Shown here piece after piece: positions 11,278 through 23,100 of a stretch of 64,000 bases of DNA. The translations under genes and the position numbers were made by a program. Origin of the DNA: Fonsecaea monophora (lineage: Eukaryota > Ascomycota > Eurotiomycetes > Chaetothyriales > Herpotrichiellaceae); assembly GCF_001642475.1 (NCBI RefSeq), contig NW_019173934.1:558001-622000 (forward strand). Direction: 5' to 3'. The notes below the pieces were generated by a model. That model worked only from the letters and a program-made list of their open reading frames with translations, made no database searches and was not told where the DNA came from. How positions within the stretch are numbered: the first letter of the stretch is position 1; each line of letters opens with the position of its first letter.

Positions 11278-12947
11278 TTGCCGTCATCAGCAAAGAAGGG
11301 ACTTGTCATTCTTGCTCCAGATCTTGCGTTTCAGGTTCGGACGCCGGACTTGCATTGGTGGACCGGGTAGACTGGTCATTCGATAGAGGCAGATAGGCGT
11401 TCCAGTGCATGGTTGATTGGATCAGGACTGCTGGTGGTATTGGGCCCAGCACAAACTTGTACATATGGGGGATTTGCTTCAGACATCCTGACCGGCAGGA
11501 ACTCACCTGAGCATTAATCGATCAGCAGAAGAGCAAAAGCGAATTACCATGAAGCATTGTTGCCCATATGAAGAGTCTTGAAACTGACGCTGTGCAGCAT
11601 GAGTCTTGTGTGTCATGCGGCTACTCTGGCATGCATTGCACCTCAGCCCGGAGTCGGCCAGTATCTTGACCTGTTTCGAGCCTGACGTTGGCAAGATGAA
11701 ACATGGGCTCGATCCCAAAGCCGCTGGGCACCAGTGAGAATGGAGTGGGCAATGTTAGAGTGATACTCAAGCGATGCAGGAAGACGACAGATGCATGCAA
11801 CGAGGAGGTTGGGTCGAGAGAAAGACGTTATCATACTCCATAGTCGTTCAACGTTCGCGTGTTGTTCGTGCTGGGACTATGCGGAACTACTGCAGCAGAT
11901 GCATAAGATGCGTAGTTGGTGCAGGTGACTTGGTGCCAATTTCGCGCGTGGACGGCGAGGCGGTGAACGCGCGCACTCCAGTCCTTGGCAACGATATCGG
12001 AAAACCTGCCCGATATACTCAGTGGTTCTGCCTGCGCTGCGCCACCTTCGTCCCTCCACCCCTCAGGGTATTTTTTGCATCGCGCGCCAATCTCACCACC
12101 AATGAAATGCTGTATGTCGCTATAGAATCTCCAAGCGCCCTCGATCTGAGGGACAAGGTTGGCATTGAGATTCTTGCTGGATCTCGCACCGCGCTTCAGC
12201 CACGCCCTGCACCCCCCTCGTGTACTCTTTCATTTCCTCAGACTGCCGCAGCTGCCGCCACCACGGCCACTACTCCTGGGCCTCATCGAACAGCCGCCAA
12301 GTCGCATGTCTTCTCATCTCTCGAAATAACCAGGCAAGCGCCGTCACAGATTGCCTCGTAAGACATGATGAAATCGCCCGGAGCCTTGTTACACTCCATC
12401 TGAGCAACATCGCAGCCTCAGGCCACGCTTCTGCCCCCCAAAATAGCTGCACATGGCGCAATGTTTCCATACCTCTGGCGCGTACCACGCTCCACGCTTC
12501 GCGATCGGAAGGCGATCCTGACCATCGTTGGTTTTCCAGCATAGGATTCTCGAACACCGTGTCAGTCGTGTTTGTTTCCTTGCCATCTTGCTCCACGTTT
12601 CAGGTGGGTATTGACCCGCGGGACACTGTTGGCCGGCTGTCATGATGCTCGATTTCGGTCGCATACCCCCAACCCATTTATACCCAGTCCTCCCTCCCTC
12701 TCAAGATCTCTGAGCCTTTCATTCTTTCAAGTTGCGAGACTGAAGATTCAGTCTGCCTGCTATTGGTAATCCCATCTGCTTTTCCTCTTGTACCTTTCCT
12801 TTGTTCCTTGGGTCCTTGTCTCCACCCCGAGAAGCTGGCTTCTCGCTGACCACTACGTTCTCCCGGACTCGACCAAAAAGCTATCATATGTAAGCCGTCT
12901 TCACGATGCTGCCTGGCTGCAACCATAGATGCTGATTGGGTCTCAGA
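11278..12947. other. Long intergenic region with a probable 5' UTR intron
   Basis: 1.67 kb without a supportable gene; the longest open frame (11774-12361 +) has random-looking composition. Just before the next gene, a donor gtaagc at 12890 and an acceptor ctcag ending at 12946 define a likely 57-nt intron in the 5' leader, two bases before the ATG. Pyrimidine-rich promoter sequence lies at about 12680-12860. Confidence 0.5.
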
Positions 12948-14759
12948 ATGTCACTGGCACCTTACTACTATAGACCACTCACGCCTCCAGAGGCTGCTGG
13001 AGCTGCTGGTCAGCACAGCCATATTCGGAATGTGTCTCGCTCGTCCTACTTTGCAGCCGACAGCTCGCCTGAGCCGGTAATTACTGCTTGTAATACAACT
13101 CCCAGTCGATCGCCAGTTCTCCGTCAACATGGCCCGACTTTGCTCCCTAAGATCAGGACCCAGGACTCGACTCTGGAGCCTCCGTTCGTTCATCGACCCT
13201 CCATCCACCGAAGGAGCTCGTCGACCGTCATCAAAAACTCCAAACATGCTCGCCCTAACATGTATAGGAGCGCGACTGAGCCTGTTGAATATACACCGAT
13301 GATATCTCCCGTGTCGAATGCGCCTCACTCGCGCTCGAACTCACTCAATCCATCTCCTGGATTGGCCAAGGCCAAGCTCAATGTGCCCGTAAGGACTCAT
13401 TCCCGCTCGACCTCTGCATCGAGCATCAACAGCGATGTTCTGAATCGTTTTGGCTATCCTACTTATCGCCAAATGCCCGTCTATGTGTCTCACGATCACC
13501 AAACCCCGTCTCCGGACCTCTTCGCCACCAACTTTATGCCATATACCAATGCTCCCATGGCTGAGCCTCCTATTATCAATTTGGAGGGCACATTTGACAT
13601 GCCGATTGATCTTGAGACGATCTCGAGACCCTGCTCTACGAGTCCTCCTCCCATGCTGCCAGCCGTCTCTACGATCAGTATGCTCAGCTACTTGACCCAA
13701 CCAACGCAGCCCATCAACCTAGTTCGGCATCTCACCTTCCAAACCGGCCGTGGTCTAACGAACCACTTTTGGTGGGATATTCGCAACGTCCGACCGTGGA
13801 AATCGTTTTCGCTCCAGACCATGTCTGCCATCCCTGATCTTCTGACGCTTCTTAATTTCGAACACGATAAAGCCTGCCTACCACTGATGGGCACCAACGC
13901 CAACACTGTGACACCTGCCTCTGAAGCCGATCTCGCCAATCTCATTTCCAAGATCTACTTTCCCAAGGTCAACGCTGCCACACGTCTGTCCCTCGGTACC
14001 AACTCTGTCGCTCTGTACCCTGCCCCAACCCCAACAAGCTCTGGGTTGAGTGCCAACTCGGCCAACATTCCCACCTTTCTGGCTAATTACCCGAGCGACA
14101 ATGACCGTACACTCTCAGGACTCCCGCGAGGTCGCGTCGTCGGCTTGGTCCGGTCTTTTGATCGCTGGAATACAGGCATGCGCCGTGAAGGCCCTGCACG
14201 CAAAGTCGAGTATCTACGCACTCTGGCGCATCTGCAGAAATGCATGCGAGACCACAGCTGCCGTTATGGCTTCATTATCACAGAGATCGAACTCGTCTGC
14301 GTCCGTGCCGGATGCGACGACCGTGGCCATCCGTATTTCGGCTACCTTGAAGTTGCGGAGGCGGTGGAGACCAAGACCTTTGCTCGCAAAGGGAACGAGG
14401 CAGCAGGTGAAGTTGACATGACTGTCACTTTGGCTCTGTATTATCTTCTTATGCTCGCCAAAGCGACGCCTTTGCCCGGCCAGCTGGGGAGCTTCATGGA
14501 TGTGGGCGGTCCCGGAACACTGACTCGACAAAGAGTCTGGGATGGGGAACTCGGTGGTAGTATGCTCGCGGTCGATGAGGACGGAGATGTCGAGGAATTG
14601 GGAAAAGATGGCAAGGACAAGTGGATTCCTGAACCGCAGATGGGAGAGAAACGGGAAGCGAGGACGGTAAGGGGATGGGTGTGGCCTAGCGACCCGTGGC
14701 ACAAGAGAGAAGGCGAGCGTGGAGAACGTGGAAGCGGAAGGGGGGGAAAGAGAGGATAA
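12948..14759 (+). CDS. Conserved fungal protein of unknown function
   Basis: Single coding exon of 603 aa starting at the ATG of MSLAPYYYRPLTPPE; the in-frame codons before it belong to a probable leader intron. The N-terminal 240 residues are Ser/Pro-rich and disordered. The globular C-terminal half (about 250-560) has a distinctive run: FWWDIRNVRPWKSF, then YGFIITEIELVCVRAG, then YFGYLEVAEAVE, then LALYYLLMLAKATPLPG. The acidic and aromatic strands recall restriction-endonuclease-like cores, but no full catalytic motif is clear, so I assign no function. Homologues I recall in filamentous ascomycetes carry only a generic or doubtful name. The extreme C-terminus is Gly/Arg/Glu-rich. Confidence 0.8.
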   Translation: MSLAPYYYRPLTPPEAAGAAGQHSHIRNVSRSSYFAADSSPEPVITACNTTPSRSPVLRQHGPTLLPKIRTQDSTLEPPFVHRPSIHRRSSSTVIKNSKHARPNMYRSATEPVEYTPMISPVSNAPHSRSNSLNPSPGLAKAKLNVPVRTHSRSTSASSINSDVLNRFGYPTYRQMPVYVSHDHQTPSPDLFATNFMPYTNAPMAEPPIINLEGTFDMPIDLETISRPCSTSPPPMLPAVSTISMLSYLTQPTQPINLVRHLTFQTGRGLTNHFWWDIRNVRPWKSFSLQTMSAIPDLLTLLNFEHDKACLPLMGTNANTVTPASEADLANLISKIYFPKVNAATRLSLGTNSVALYPAPTPTSSGLSANSANIPTFLANYPSDNDRTLSGLPRGRVVGLVRSFDRWNTGMRREGPARKVEYLRTLAHLQKCMRDHSCRYGFIITEIELVCVRAGCDDRGHPYFGYLEVAEAVETKTFARKGNEAAGEVDMTVTLALYYLLMLAKATPLPGQLGSFMDVGGPGTLTRQRVWDGELGGSMLAVDEDGDVEELGKDGKDKWIPEPQMGEKREARTVRGWVWPSDPWHKREGERGERGSGRGGKRG

Positions 14760-15780
14760 TCTTTACTCTGGGTATTCCTGGAGAGAGAAAGCTACGAAGG
14801 TGGTTATGAAAAATGGGAGAGGTCCTGGATTTGAGTATGGATTTATAACCGATGCCATCCAGGTGATGAGCTCGATGCATAAGGTCGTCGAGACTTCGGA
14901 ACGCGAAATCTTGGGTATTACAGACTTGGTAATTAAACTACATTCACGAAATTTGCCCTAGACCCCTCTGATACAGCTCGGTCCCTTTGGATATTCATGA
15001 CAGGGTTCGGATAAAGTATTTTGTTCATCTGTATCAATGGTTGAGCGAAAAGTCAGCAGAGGATTCTTGTAATGAGCTTCTAGGTAATGAACAGGAACAG
15101 ATCAAAAGAATCGTGCATTGTCTCTCGTGGCTCCTCATACTGTTGAGACTTGACATAATTTTTAAAGTCACCGACGGATGGCTTGACATTGCCGGATCCG
15201 CCTCGTCAGTTATCGTTTGAGCATATAAGTAAAAATCATCGGAGCTTTCTTCTCAATGCACGGACGGAGTGAAGAGAAGGGAGTGAAGGGAGAAGACGAA
15301 GGGCGGCTGCTGGCTTACCAAAGAAGGGCGATAGGGGTCAATGTGTTGGTAGGACGGCGAAGGGGCCGAATTACTCGAGAAGAAATTCACGGAGATGAGA
15401 GATGGAAGAGCAGGAAGAGCGTCAACGAAACACAGAGAAAAAGAATAATGATGTCGGTGGAACTTTTCTTGGCGGGATCTGGCTCTGCAGCAGCAGCGCC
15501 AGGCGGTCGTAGTAATAATTAGTACGAGTAATCAATTAGGACTGGTACGTACTTGTGTGTTGGTGGTACCCTTAGGCCCGCGGGGTCACAAGCACGCCTC
15601 TGCTCGCTCTCTTGTATACACACTCTCGACTGTTTTCCCCCCTTGCACCAACCACCATTACTGCACAAGCAAGCCCACAAAATTCCAGCGTCTGCGCACC
15701 GCGCCCTCCCTCACCCACCACCAAATTCTTTCCGAGTCACCTGTTTGACGGAGATAAAAATCGCCAACAATACGGTCAAG
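14760..15780. other. Intergenic region upstream of NTF2
   Basis: 1.02 kb between tandem genes. Purine-rich sequence at 15250-15480 keeps frames open by chance. A pyrimidine-rich NTF2 leader lies at 15600-15740. No other feature seen. Confidence 0.4.
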
Positions 15781-16667
15781 ATGGGAGGTATGTTTTTTGA
15801 GCCCCTCGCAGCCCATCGTCTCGACCTGGCTGGCTTTCCTACCGGCGAGCGCACGTAATATTCTCTTCAGGAACTGTGTGGACTAACAGGGAGGTTCATA
15901 CCTGGAAAAAATACAGACTTCCAACAAATCGCCCGTGAGCATTCTTCCTGTCCCTCCCGAGAAACCCTGAGCAGTACCCTAATGCGATACAGAGCAATTC
16001 GTCGAGTTCTACTACAAAACCTTTGACGGCGATCGCACGCAACTGGCTGCCCTCTACGTACGTTTTCACGAACCCATTTTGCGCCTGGTCTGCAAGTTGA
16101 GGAGGGAGGATGGGAGGAAGAAAAGAGCTATAACAATTTTTCTGACACGACCGTGCGCATACAGAGAGAGAAATCGATGCTTACGTTCGAGAAAGAACCT
16201 TTTTTGGGCACACAGTCTATTCTTGAGAAGCTTACGGTACGTCAACGTGGTGGACTCTTCTCGAGCAATCATTACAATGTCCAGGGCAAGAGTCACTGAT
16301 GCGGAATGGTATCGCAGAATCTACCTTTCCAAAAAGTCCAACACCGGGTCGACACGACAGATGCGCAGCCATCCAACGAGCAAGGAGGCATCTTGGTTAT
16401 GGTGACTGGTGCATTACTGGTAGGTCTTCAAAAAATCTCACCTCGATGGCTTCTCGCTGGCAGCAGGGTCACTGATGGACACTATACAAACAGGTCGATG
16501 ATCAACAACATCCCATGAGCTACGTCCAGACGTTCAACCTGCAACCCGAGGGCGGCAGCTACTTCGTGTTCAACGACATCTTCAGACGTAGGTGGAATCA
16601 TTCATGACGAAGCAGGCGTCGAAAATGCTAACGAGTCTCGGTAGTGGTGTATGCAGCAAGTGGATAG
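15781..16667 (+). CDS. NTF2: Nuclear transport factor 2
   Basis: Imports RanGDP into the nucleus by binding Ran and FG nucleoporins at the pore. Seven exons: 15781-15787, 15917-15934, 15993-16057, 16165-16236, 16318-16419, 16494-16587 and 16645-16667. They total 381 nt and give 126 aa, the family length. The joined protein starts MGDFQQIAQQFVEFYYKTFD, followed by REKSMLTFE, VQHRVDTTDAQPS and SYVQTFNLQPEGGSYFVFND, and ends FRLVYAASG. All are diagnostic NTF2 segments, and the fold is one cone-shaped NTF2 domain that works as a homodimer. Unusual: exon 1 codes only 7 nt and exon 2 only 18 nt, so simple ORF searches miss the gene. Phases agree across all six introns. Confidence 0.96.
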
Positions 16668-17727
16668 ATCCATCGCCGGCACCATGAACGGGTGGTACCG
16701 ATTCTGACATTCTGCAAATCGCGGGTCTCGAGCAAGGGTGCGGTGCACATGATAGGTCAACAAGCATAGCAGATGGCGCAGCGTGGGCAGGAACGACAGT
16801 GTAGGGATTGAGCAGAGAGTAAGGATACGGGAGAGATGCAGTGGTGATGTGATGATAGATGGGCGCATGGGGGACATAACCACCAACAACAAATTACGTC
16901 CCGATGCACGTGCCTAGCAAGCGACAACTGTTGACAAGGCTGCCACAATTCCAACTTCTCCCGAGTCCTTGTAAATGAGTTTCCCGGCTGCCCGAGTGGC
17001 CTAGCATGGTTTGTTGGCGGTCCGAGACGCCTACGACGCCATACGCGGACAATAAGACTTTGGGAGGGTGGAGGTGGTTCTGATGGCGCCACGCGCTCCT
17101 TCGGTTGTGGGTGCGCAGTCAGGCTGCTACATTTGCGTCTGCATCCCATAAGAAACGGTTGCTGGAACGATTATTGTCGAAACCCAGAATCCTTCGTCCA
17201 AGTCTGAGATTGAGCCGCCGAAGAAAAGGTTCTCGTACCGAGTTCTAGGTACACGTACGGGCATCCATCCAACCTCCTACTAGTAAAGAGGCCCCCTCCA
17301 AAATATTATTATTGTGGTCCTCGTTAAGCACCCAAGCAGCTTGACCTGCGCTAGTCTCGACGCCTACGCCTAGTTACGGTTCATCCCTGTCTCTCCGGTG
17401 TTGCACCTGCCACAACATCCCAAGCAAACCAAGTCCGTCATCCGTCGTCGACAACTTTTGATCAGACACAGACATCTTTGCAACAGCAACAGCAACAGCC
17501 CATTCACCTCTGATCCCTCCTATACCCTTACATTCACGGCCTACATACAAATCGACATAACGATTCAAGTCAGCATTGCCTCCGCGACGAGCGAGCCAGA
17601 TTCAAACCGCGCAACAACATAGTTCAGCTGCATTGAAAGAACAGTGCCGTTGTGCCACATCTGTCCTCTTCGACTTTCTCAATTCCTGATCTTTCCCCCG
17701 GTGTCATTGGACGAGTAGATATTCACG
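16668..17727. other. Intergenic region NTF2 / TVP18
   Basis: 1.06 kb between tandem genes. Contains a short CAACAG-type repeat near 17475-17500 in the TVP18 leader region. No gene or RNA could be supported. Confidence 0.4.
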
Positions 17728-18481
17728 ATGGCGCTCATGGACGAGTTCAAAATGCGCAACTTTAGTGAGTTTCTCTCTCTTTTGGTCGGTGTTGCGACCT
17801 GCGTTGGACTGGAGCTGACAGTTGTCCGCAGGCATCTATGGGCAGTGGTAAGAAGTCCCTTGGTCACTCCACGCCTCCTCGCCCACGATCTCTTGTGATC
17901 TTTTGCGCATCAGGATCTTTATTATGAAGATATCCGCGCTTCTCATCCCCGATTGAACGAATCGTGGGGCATGGCTAGGGGCCGGCTACAGGTCATGGAA
18001 CAAGATAGGCTGACATGTGTATCAACAGGCTCGGAGTACTATGCATCATCCTGGGATTTGCCTTGGGTATCGCCAATATCTTCCACTTTAACCTGCTCAT
18101 TCTATTCAGCATCATCCTACTGTGCGTCTCTCCCCGGCCTTCACAAATCACGATGTCGTATGACTGACACTTGAGCGCAGTTGTTCCTCCCTGGTTCTCA
18201 TCTTCATCGAAATTCCACTCTTGCTACGTATCTGCCCTACATCCGCCAAATTCGATGCCTTTATCAAACGCTTCACCACGAACTACATGCGCGCCCTTAT
18301 TTACGGCCTCATGTCCCTGGTTCAGTGGCTCAGCATCATCGTGGAAGCCAGCAGCTTAATTGCCGCCGCCGTAGTATTGGCCCTCGCGGGAGCTTGCTAT
18401 GCACTGGCGGGGTTGAAACAGCAGGAATTTGTGGGAAGCACGACACTAGGTGGACGCGGTGTGGCCCAGATGATTGTCTAG
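17728..18481 (+). CDS. TVP18: Golgi apparatus membrane protein TVP18
   Basis: Small Tvp18-family membrane protein of late Golgi vesicles; its molecular role is not established. Four exons, 17728-17764, 17832-17847, 18029-18121 and 18181-18481, give 148 aa, close to Aspergillus and yeast orthologues. Diagnostic segments are RNFSIYGQW at the N-terminus, split over exons 1-2, then LGFALGIANIF and IEIPLLLRICPTS. Four hydrophobic helices are visible: LCIILGFALGIANIF, LLILFSIILLCSSLVLIF, IYGLMSLVQWLSIIV and AAVVLALAGACYALAGL. Exon 2 is only 16 nt and intron 2 is unusually long at 181 nt. All intron phases agree. Confidence 0.95.
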
Positions 18482-20188
18482 TCGGAGGCTTGTCCACCCT
18501 TTCTTCTCACCGTGCCATCTTATCGAGTTCAATGGGACAAAAAGTGATTTGACAATGGTGTACTTCTAGCGGCGCGCATGGACACACATTGGTCGAGCGC
18601 GAGGAGTACGGAGTCAACGGGAACGATATTTGGATGACCAGGCGGAGTGTTTCCTAGAGCTCCAAGAATTTTATGATGGTGGTTCATGAGATGCCGCTGA
18701 TGACAATACAGGAGGCTGGATAGTTATTTGTGCAATCAATAGGATCCAATTCAGGCCCGGAAAAAGTGTCTCTGATTGTCCATGTGGCATGAGACATGAG
18801 ACTATAAATTCGTCAAGGATCAGAAGGAATGCAGGAAGGGAGGGTGGCACCGGGTGCCACCTACGGAGTCTGGGAGTATAAGCATGGCTGTCTCGCTGTT
18901 TGCGGAGTCTCACGCCGCTTGAGCAAGATATAATAAGCTCGTCTATCGTATGCAATGCTGCTTAGGTAGTCTTTGCTCTGACTATCATGTCCACTTGCTT
19001 TTGGCTGTGCTCGTGTGCGGTCGTGCAATAAACTCGGCTCCGAGTCTCTTGATCGGGCAATCAAGACAAAGAAGACTTGGTCCCTTGTCTAAAACACCCC
19101 TTCAATATCACCCGTCCTTTCGTGTCATCATGTGCGTCAACAAACCACCGTTTTTGGTGCTTATACCTCTTGTGGCTTCATAAGAGTGGGGAGGAGAGAC
19201 CGGATCGTGATCGACCGGAACTTTGCAACGATCTTGGTCCGCCTGGTACCTAATCCGTCCATTGGTAGGCTGGGGATGGCGCAGACCCCGAACGTGGGCA
19301 CCGACGCAGAAGAAAGGGTACTTACTACTCGTCCTGTACCGAATACTCAAGGGTAGGCTGAACAGTAGTAAGCAGGCGTGGCAGGTGAGCACGGGTGAGC
19401 ACCGGCACGCAGCCAGCAGCCATAGGACCCACGCTACAGCGAGGATGGCTTGCCGAAGCTTCGAGGGGAGGCGGTCGGAGGCGTCCTTTGCATCTCTTTC
19501 TTGTGAGAGGCTGAGGGAACGGCGAGTGAACAAGGCCATCGTGTGGCGTGCTAAACCAGAACCAGTCCAGTTTCCAAGGCCCGAGATGAAGGCTGTGTTT
19601 CGTGTTTGGTCTTTGTTTTCGAGTTGGGGCCCCCAGGGCTGGCGGTTCTTTTTCCTTGCGAAGCTTTGGGCCCCCCAGACCCAAAATGCCTGATTTGCCC
19701 CAAATGTTGCCCAGACTTTTCCTCTTGGTGTGCTGCTATTCTTTGAATTTGCGGCTGAGGAGCGTCTGGGCCTTTCAAACCTTCGGGGGGTTCCTTGTAG
19801 CTCTGCTTTGGTGCGAAGCGAGGAAGCAGCCCCGTTTAATACCGTCCCCTCTCGTTTCCTGACCTTGTCCCTGTCCCCTGTGCCTAGCCTTGGACTCGAC
19901 CTCTTCGAATGGTCAACTTCGGATTTCTGGCCTGAAAAGTCCCCAAAGTCATCCTCATCGGGAGAAAGAAAAGAAGAAAAAAAGGCCCAAAACACTTTTC
20001 GCGTGAGAAATCGTGACACCTTCTCGACTATCTATCTTATCACAGACCAACAGTGACAAAGTCGAAACAACAAGGCGCAAATGAGCGAGAAGAAGAAGAT
20101 GATAATGATGACGACGATGACGATGATGGATTAACCTGAGCAAAGAACACTCCAACAATGTCGCCTTCCGCCGTTTCTAGCCTAAATC
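18482..20188. other. Long intergenic region and leader of the DUF3433 gene
   Basis: 1.7 kb. A 303-codon open frame on the minus strand (19108-20019) has low-complexity, non-family composition and is treated as fortuitous. Two similar GGGCCCCC(C)CAG stretches lie near 19625 and 19668. A GAT/GAC purine repeat at 20090-20130 and short upstream ATG frames precede the next gene. The sequence just upstream is pyrimidine-rich on the + strand, consistent with its promoter. Confidence 0.45.
20081..20134 (+). promoter_or_regulatory. Putative upstream ORF in the leader of the DUF3433 gene
   Basis: A 17-codon frame (ATG AGC GAG ... GAT TAA), rich in Met, Lys and Thr, ends 54 nt before the main start codon at 20189. 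A second ATG at 20158 opens a frame that overlaps the main start out of phase. Either could reduce translation of the downstream protein if present in the mature mRNA. A pyrimidine-AG (ttctag) just before 20180 could instead be the acceptor of a leader intron that removes both. Confidence 0.35.
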
Positions 20189-23100
20189 ATGGAAGAAGAC
20201 AGTCGAAGCAGCGCCTTCCTCGATGTTCCCATCACCGAAGCTGAACGCCGTGCTCAAGTTGCTCGGGCGGCCGTCAGAGACGACAGCTCCAAGCAACTGT
20301 TACCAGAGGTCAGACAACCCTCGTCAGAAGAATCCCAGCAGCCGTCATCGTCGGCGACGGCGACGGCGGTCGATCAACAGCAACAACCACCAGGTCCCTT
20401 TCGTTTTCCCTCAATACACGCTCCTCCAGTCGCCAGACAGTATGCCCCGAGATTCTCGCAGAGACCAGGAGTTCGCAATTATGTTCCCATCTCCCCAGTC
20501 CCAGAAGAAGACGAACCCGAGTCCATCAAACTCCGCCCGTTCTCGGCTGCCGCTACGGACGATGCCTATCTCCTCCCTTCAACGGGACCGATGCCGGTCT
20601 TGTGGACTCCCATCTGGTTGAAGCAGTGGTTTCTGGGTCTCTTTGCCCTTATTTTTGTCGCATTTCTGATCGCGCTAATCCTCCTCTGGCACTTTGATGC
20701 AGAGAACGATGGCTTCCATATCGACCCCGGGACGAACCACTATACCTGGACCTACACGCCTACGGTCATTGTCGTCGTCGTCGTGGCCGCGTGGAGAATG
20801 GTGGATTACCATTCTAAACTGGCTATGCCCTACGACGCGCTCCAAGACGGCCCGGTCAAACCGTCTGAAAGTCTTTTAGTCGACTACATCTCGACCTTTC
20901 AGCTTGTATCATTACTCGAAGCGTTCAAAAACAGTCATTTTGCCGTTATTGCGTCGGTTACCGGTTTTATCTTATTAAAAGTTGTCACGGTGTTTGCAAC
21001 GGGATTGTTGGTGGCTCTTCCAACAGAAGTGGTTCAAAAGAGCGCGACTGTGCATGCAAGAGGCTTCAGCGCCGCCTCGTTCGACCCGAATGGTGTACTC
21101 GATTCTTCGACGTTTCCGGCTCAGCCGGTGTATGCGTACTACGGCAGTATGGCTCAGGGTGTGCCTTTGGAAAATGGCGTTAGGTTTGATCTGGCATACA
21201 GTGCCTTGACAGTCAGCTCCGACACCCCGATTGGGAACGATGCGATCATATCTGGTGAAGTCGATGCGTTTGTACCCAATATGACATGCAAAACAATAAA
21301 TGTGCAGTTGCAGTCTCCGCGAATTGTGAACGACACAAACTCAGCGAGCGCATTTGCGACCTCGACCAACATCACCTTCAACATCAATGCAGGCGATGTG
21401 TGCCGCCAACTTTCTTCAGTCAGCGTTCCAGCGGATAACCCCTATACTGAGATTCTCCCGAAGCGCCAGGTTACAGGCACGATGCAGCAGATCTTCTGTG
21501 GAGGCACAAATGCCAGTGTACCTAATTCAGATGGCCCGGAAGGACTGTTGTTCACCCTTACCGACATCAATTATCAGCAGACACTATTCGACAATGCGAC
21601 TGACCTCGCAGGGGGTTCATTTACCATCGCCAGTGGCGTTTCCAGGACTCTTAACGACATAACGAATGTGTTTTGTGTTCCTTCGTATTCAATGGCGAGG
21701 GTCCAGGTTACGAACAACACCCAGCTACTCAACAATAATGCTGCTGTAACGGTCACCTTGAAAGATGGAGACAGCAATAGCACACTCTCGGGATTTTCGG
21801 CTTGGAATGCCACCAATGTCCTTTCACAATCCTCAATTGCCGCACAGGTCCTCTTTGACGATACGGTTAACGATGACACTATTTCTGATTCGAGCGCTAT
21901 ATTTACGCTCATGGCGCTGACGCAGGGCTCACAAGACATCGCTACTTTGAAAAACCCAGAAACAATGATCGCAGCTGCTCAAGACACGTCCAATGGACTT
22001 TTATCTCAGTATGCTCATCAAGTTCTGAGAGCGGTAGACAGCCCCAGTCTGGAGGGGGGAAAAGTGACTCGTCAAGAACAGAGGCTTCGGGTCAACGACG
22101 TTTCTGTGTGGACAATGGCTTCAGCATCCGGGTTCCTGTTCCTGTTCTGCATTGCCTTGATTTTCATCGCCCCGCGAGCGGTTGTTCCCCGAGACCCAAG
22201 CTCTATCGCGGCGGTTGCGACAACCCTGACTAGAAGCACCGAGTTGAATCGATTATTGAGGAAGCAAGGAGCACCGAGCCGTGCGAATCAAAAGGCAGTC
22301 CTTGCAGGTTTCGAATTTGGGACAGCCATCGCGACCACCGATTCTGGGACGAGGAGCTTCAAGATTGTCACGTCAGAAGGCGAGCCAGACGAACCGGTCA
22401 CCAAGCCGTCTATGGATATTATCAAGTGGTGGGTACCGATTAGCGCAACCTTTCCATTCTTGACGCTCACATTGATTCTGCCCGCGGGCCTCATTGTGGC
22501 ATTGGAGCTCATTCAACGGCAATCGGACGATCATAATGGGTTTTACACCGTCGCGGACGACAAGTGGACGGAAATCTACAGTCATTACATCCCCGGCCTC
22601 GTCATGTTGATTTTGGCAGCGTTGATCAATATGCTTGACTTCAACGTGGCGTTGTTCACTCCGTGGAACAACCTTGCCGAAGGAAATGCGATCCATAGAA
22701 GATCAGTCCTCAACAACATTCTCGGGAGATCGCCGCTATCTGCATTCTTGCAGGCCCTGAGGACGCGGAGCCTCGGTGCCATGCTGAGTATCACCGCCGC
22801 AGCCGCCGCGAGTGTCCTTACAGTGATTGCCTCGGGCTTGTATTACGTCCAGCACTTCTCGGTCGAAGGGGCGAGTATTTCGCTTACTCAAGTTGACTCT
22901 TTCGATCTTCAGTGGCAGAACAGCTTCTCTAATGACAACGGGGCGGCAGCCATCACGAATCTGATCATGCACCAGAATTTCAGCTATCCACAGTTTACGT
23001 ATGAGGGTCTCGTGTTTCCAAAGCTGTCGCTGAACAACTCCGCATTGACGACGAATTCACTCACAACAGTGTCTGGATCATCATCCCACGTGCTCCCAGC

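Noticed and set aside
11774..12361. 195-codon + strand open frame
   Set aside because: No motif, Arg/Ala/Pro-biased, sits in the upstream region of the 603-aa gene.
16980..17100. tRNA-like A box (TGCCCGAGTGG)
   Set aside because: No matching B box (GGTTCGANNCC) or foldable acceptor stem in the following 100 bp.
19108..20019. 303-codon minus-strand open frame
   Set aside because: Random-like composition, no domain, lies in the probable promoter of the DUF3433 gene; treated as fortuitous.
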